Source: UBA2033 sp035345875
Lineage (GTDB): Bacteria; Spirochaetota; Leptospiria; Leptospirales; Leptospiraceae
Direction of reading: 5' to 3'
Assembly (NCBI GenBank): GCA_035345875.1
Contig: DAORDH010000018.1
Span: 45,407-109,406 of the forward strand
Length of the DNA: 64,000 nucleotides
The notes beneath the pieces were generated by a model, which made no database searches, was not told where the DNA came from, and saw only the letters and a program-made list of their open reading frames with translations. A program made the position numbers and the translations under genes. Positions 60,628-64,000 of the stretch are shown here, piece after piece. Every line of letters begins with the position of its first letter. Position 1 is the stretch's first letter.

Positions 60628-62127
60628 TCAACTATTAATCAAGGTCTGAGTGCCTAAATTAAAGCCACCACTGGTATCAATGGATGTTTCCCCATTGAGA
60701 GAGAGTGAAACTCCGGTCATGGCTCCATTATTTAACCAACTTGCAATTCTATCATAAATCGGATCAAAGGATGTAAAAACTCCAGCTGTGGTAGTATTGA
60801 TATCTCGATTAGATCGGTCGAAATTGTCTTTATCTTTATCGGGAAATAACGTCCCATAAACTCCACCATTGACTTTACCACCTACTAATAATACAAAGTT
60901 TCCTGTTCCGTGGTCGGTTCCTCCGTCTCCATTCGCTTTGAGTTGTCTTCCAAATTCTCCATAGAACATCAAAACAGAATTCGCAAAAACATTGGAACCC
61001 CCTGTTTGTTTAAATAAAACGTCAAACGCTTTATTCGTTCCAAATAGATCATCAAATTGTGGTTCTATATCTGTCTTTTGATTTTTATGGGAATCCCAAC
61101 CTCCATAAGCTAGGGAAGCAATTCGCATATTGAGTGCGGGAACTTGTAAAGCATCATACAGATTTGCAATTTGTTTTCCAAAGGTTGTATTTTTTAAAAC
61201 AAGTCCTGTGTTACCCGATTTCGCATATAAATTGGCAATATCGGTAGACTGTGGATTTGAAGTGCTTAGAACAGATTTGACACTATCCGTTAAGGTTAGG
61301 AGTTTATAATGCTGTGCTGTGAACTTTTTAAATAATGGAAAGTTGGCATTCCAAGTAGCGTCTGCATATCGCGCCTGCATGTAGGTTTGTAAAGCACGGG
61401 CTCTTTTGAAACGTAGATCTGTATTCGATTCTGTTCCAAGGTCAGCAGTTCTAGTTAAGCCAAAACTTCTAGAATCAGAAAAAGAGACTGGTTTGTTCAA
61501 TGCGGCAGAAGAGGTGCTACAGAATTGTCTGAGTCCAGTCGTCATGGAAAGTAGTCTAGCATTGCCATTTGCTGAGTTATCTAATACGTTAATCACCTGA
61601 CCTCCCCAGCCTTGAACAGAAGTTTGGAGCGGACTACTTTGATAAAGCCCTGTTTGTGCTACCATTAAGGAATTGGAATGGTCTCTACTAGAAGAATGTT
61701 TTACATTACAAAGAATAGCTACCTTGCCTGCTTGGATTTGAGAAATCAGCCAACCGTTGTAACTCACACCCGATCCAGAATCTCCCTTTAAAACTCCAAA
61801 GGTTTGACCATTCAATGTAAATTCTTGATAGTCTTTTGTATACGCATTGTTCCACGAATTGAAATTAGCCTGAGAAGTTCCGCGACTTATCGTTGCAGTT
61901 CGATTGTTCCAATATTTATATCCATAACTGGTTGTATCAGAGCTAGGCTTTGGAACGATTAAGTGTAGAAAATCAGGTCCACCTTCCAGTAAAACATGAA
62001 TTAAGGTTCTACCAGGAACGGAAAGGCTCGCAGCTTCTAGTTCTGCGGTTAATTTTAATTTGTCGCCAAGAGAGAGTCCTGCTGTTGCAAGAGCCGCATA
62101 TTTTAAAAATTGTTTACGTGAAATCAT
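60628..62127 (-). CDS. DUF1501 domain protein with Tat-like signal
   Basis: 499 aa. The N-terminus (MISRKQFLKYAALATAGLSLG) is a Tat-like signal with Arg-Lys in place of Arg-Arg. The DUF1501 body shows LLEGGPDFLHLIVPKP, HSSSRDHSNSLMVAQTGL, LAYGGWDSHKNQKTDIEPQ and MFYGEFGRQLKANGDGGTDHGTGN, with the conserved Asp/His residues of this alkaline-phosphatase-like family. Function unknown; probably exported folded. The ATG overlaps the stop of the DUF1800 gene by one base (TAATG), so the two form an operon. Confidence 0.88.
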   Translation of the reverse strand: MISRKQFLKYAALATAGLSLGDKLKLTAELEAASLSVPGRTLIHVLLEGGPDFLHLIVPKPSSDTTSYGYKYWNNRTATISRGTSQANFNSWNNAYTKDYQEFTLNGQTFGVLKGDSGSGVSYNGWLISQIQAGKVAILCNVKHSSSRDHSNSLMVAQTGLYQSSPLQTSVQGWGGQVINVLDNSANGNARLLSMTTGLRQFCSTSSAALNKPVSFSDSRSFGLTRTADLGTESNTDLRFKRARALQTYMQARYADATWNANFPLFKKFTAQHYKLLTLTDSVKSVLSTSNPQSTDIANLYAKSGNTGLVLKNTTFGKQIANLYDALQVPALNMRIASLAYGGWDSHKNQKTDIEPQFDDLFGTNKAFDVLFKQTGGSNVFANSVLMFYGEFGRQLKANGDGGTDHGTGNFVLLVGGKVNGGVYGTLFPDKDKDNFDRSNRDINTTTAGVFTSFDPIYDRIASWLNNGAMTGVSLSLNGETSIDTSGGFNLGTQTLINS

Positions 62128-64000
62128 TATTTACCTACCTGAACAAATGTAAATGGATTTGTTAAAATAAAATCTATCGCAGCACCTACACGATCGTTGT
62201 CATCGTTTAAGGCAGTTGTAGTCGAACCGGTTCTAAAAAGTGTAGTAGAGGCTGCATTGTTTATCAGAGTTGCATTGTTTCCTGAAGTAATGCTACTTTC
62301 TGCTGTAATATTGTCTTTAGTTGAACAGGCAGATACATTTACATTTCCACAAAGCATATAATTTAAATCCCGTCCTGTAGACAAAATAGATACGATATGC
62401 GCTCTCTCTAAAGCTCCAAAATAAGAGTAAGTTGCATCTCCAATAATACGTCGCCATAAAAATTTTGCAATTTCATCTGCTGTAATATCTGATTGTTTTG
62501 GTAGAAAGTTTCTATAGTCTTTAATTCTTACAAAAGAACCATTTCGCCAAATACCTGTTGCTCCAAATTGTCCTGATACGGAAGTATTATTTGCATTTCT
62601 AAAAACATCATCTGTATTAGATGCTTCAAGTCCTGTCTGTCCTCCAAAAACATCATGATCTGGTCTAAATGGATTTGTGTTTTCCGATGCAATTTCCCAA
62701 TCATAACGCACAAGACCATTTAATAACTCATTATTGGAAACGACTGTTAAATTCGCATTTAAAAGTGTTCTATCAAAGGTAGAAAGATATTTCACTCTAG
62801 TAGTATTGTGAAACATACTTGAGATTGCATATTTTCGAATGAACTCGATTAAATTCTTTTTTGACATACTATTCCAGAGAGCTTGAATGTTTGCAATCTT
62901 TGTCGTAATATCTGAACTTGTGCCTACTAACGGATTACTTGAATCTAAATTTTCATCTGCTAAATTTGAGATTATAATCAATGGAAGTGCTGCCTTGCTT
63001 TCTGGATGAGCGATGGAGAGTTTAGAGAGACTTTTGATTCTTGCTTCTGCAGTGGATCCTTGGTTTGTTTGAGCATAAATACTTAAATTGCCAGAACAGT
63101 GTTTCGTGGTTCCAAAGGTTGCGATATCAGAAAAAGAATCATTACCCAATTGCACTACTTGTATATCAGATAACGCACGAGCTGTTTGCGGAATTGTGAT
63201 TTGCTCATGACTATTAAAGGATTCTGCGTTTCCAGAAGGAATTGCATCTTTAGTTGTTAGACCACTTCTATCGGTTCCAACTCCTAGGATGCCAAAATAG
63301 AGTTGGTGGTATTCTCTAGCGAAGTCCTCATTCCCAGAGAAAACACTTCCTGTGCAAACATTTTTCTTATGATTGTATTGAGTGGCTACTGGTGCGGATA
63401 ATGCCATATTAGCCAAAACATCTTCATAGCCTAGATTGTCTCTAAAACTCCTAGCTAAATCATTTGCAACTGTATCATAGTGTCTGAACATTTGCACATC
63501 TGTTACATTTTTATCTTGGTTGAGTGCTAGATGATAATTCGTTTCGAAAAAAGCAATTTTTTGTCGAAATGGATTTAGACCACGTGTAGGAACTGCTTGT
63601 GTAAAAGTTCTTGCAGGAGAGTTGTTCCAAGGAATAGATTTTTGATCGAAATCAGAGCGACTGGTAGCAGGACCATTTGTTCCATAAATATGCGATAGCC
63701 GCGAAAGAGATCCCTCTATCGGATTGATACTTAAATTTCCATCAGAAGATGCATTGGCAAGTTTCGAATGAACAGTCCACATACCAAGCATTTCTACAAT
63801 TGCATTGGATGGTTCCATGTTTGCCCAGGCTGTAATATCAGCGTCAGACGCAGCACCACCATAAGCGAAAACACGTAATACGTCTCTTACTGCTTGTTCA
63901 TTCCATTGCCCTGATCCTGATCCTTTCGAAATAGCTCCTGCAAAACCTCTATAATTTGCGGGATCATCACTTGCACCTGATAAATTGACTGCCTCAATAT
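62127..64000 (-). CDS. DUF1800 domain protein (5' end beyond the window)
   Basis: The frame stays open to base 64000, so the start is outside the window; the methionine at 63818 is internal. At least 623 residues. DUF1800 signatures include WNEQAVRDVLRVFAYGG, NPFRQKIAFFETNYHLAL (the usual 'LREKM+-FWHNHF-' region), GNEDFAREYHQLYFGILGVG and the late IADEIAKFLWRRI-type segment (DITADEIAKFLWRRIIGDA). It ends with ILTNPFTFVQVGK. DUF1800 and DUF1501 genes are habitual neighbours; their joint role, possibly export or envelope assembly, is unknown. Confidence 0.85.
   Translation of the reverse strand, partial: IEAVNLSGASDDPANYRGFAGAISKGSGSGQWNEQAVRDVLRVFAYGGAASDADITAWANMEPSNAIVEMLGMWTVHSKLANASSDGNLSINPIEGSLSRLSHIYGTNGPATSRSDFDQKSIPWNNSPARTFTQAVPTRGLNPFRQKIAFFETNYHLALNQDKNVTDVQMFRHYDTVANDLARSFRDNLGYEDVLANMALSAPVATQYNHKKNVCTGSVFSGNEDFAREYHQLYFGILGVGTDRSGLTTKDAIPSGNAESFNSHEQITIPQTARALSDIQVVQLGNDSFSDIATFGTTKHCSGNLSIYAQTNQGSTAEARIKSLSKLSIAHPESKAALPLIIISNLADENLDSSNPLVGTSSDITTKIANIQALWNSMSKKNLIEFIRKYAISSMFHNTTRVKYLSTFDRTLLNANLTVVSNNELLNGLVRYDWEIASENTNPFRPDHDVFGGQTGLEASNTDDVFRNANNTSVSGQFGATGIWRNGSFVRIKDYRNFLPKQSDITADEIAKFLWRRIIGDATYSYFGALERAHIVSILSTGRDLNYMLCGNVNVSACSTKDNITAESSITSGNNATLINNAASTTLFRTGSTTTALNDDNDRVGAAIDFILTNPFTFVQVGK

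Overview
The window is AT-rich (by eye about 35% GC) and densely coded. It looks chromosomal and comes from a spirochaete, most likely family Leptospiraceae. The best evidence is a protein that follows the leptospiral (R)-citramalate synthase closely over its whole length, a lipoprotein with a DUF1554 domain (a family typical of Leptospira), and many lipoproteins with relaxed lipoboxes. No phage, plasmid, insertion sequence or CRISPR array was seen. A set of short extragenic repeats is present, including one clear ~139-bp palindromic element.

Layout. 1-4.7 kb: a caa3-type cytochrome oxidase operon (SCO-like assembly factor cut by the window edge, subunit II fused to cytochrome c, an A2-type subunit I, subunit III, an extended subunit IV, and a tiny zinc-ribbon protein). 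5.4-11.5 kb: glutamate synthase gltB-gltD ending in an intrinsic terminator. 11.7-15.7 kb: a TonB-dependent receptor (-) and a pirin (+). 15.7-21.2 kb (-): a class III adenylate cyclase, a FecR-domain protein and a PGWGQ-motif envelope protein in one tight operon. 21.4-22.6 kb: Ig-like/DUF1554 lipoprotein. 22.6-27.4 kb (-): two exported alpha/beta hydrolases, an APH-type phosphotransferase with its DUF6285 partner, and a zinc alcohol dehydrogenase. 27.5-32.5 kb (+): two paralogous SH3-like envelope proteins, pyruvate kinase and a small exported protein. 32.5-35.7 kb (-): smr-cimA-pth-thrB, each overlapping the next by 4 nt.

36.4-54.3 kb is the most distinctive region: an almost unbroken plus-strand signalling island. 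It holds a small membrane protein, a PAS histidine kinase, a receiver-kinase fusion interrupted by an in-frame TAA, a receiver protein with a degenerate kinase half lacking the phospho-acceptor His, CheY, STAS, CheA, a receptor with four tandem PAS domains, CheW, a receptor with three tandem PAS domains, CheR, CheD, CheB and a DUF4416-like protein. Both receptors end in the same DFEKF tail, a plausible CheR/CheB docking motif. The cluster therefore looks like a self-contained chemosensory pathway with receptors, coupling, kinase, adaptation and output, with two-component proteins added upstream.

54-64 kb: a lipoprotein and a polytopic membrane protein, tRNA-Leu(GAG) (-), a 2,4-dienoyl-CoA reductase-type flavoenzyme (-) with a strong terminator, ComM/YifB (-), the palindromic repeat element, and a DUF1800-DUF1501 pair (-) whose first gene runs off the right edge.
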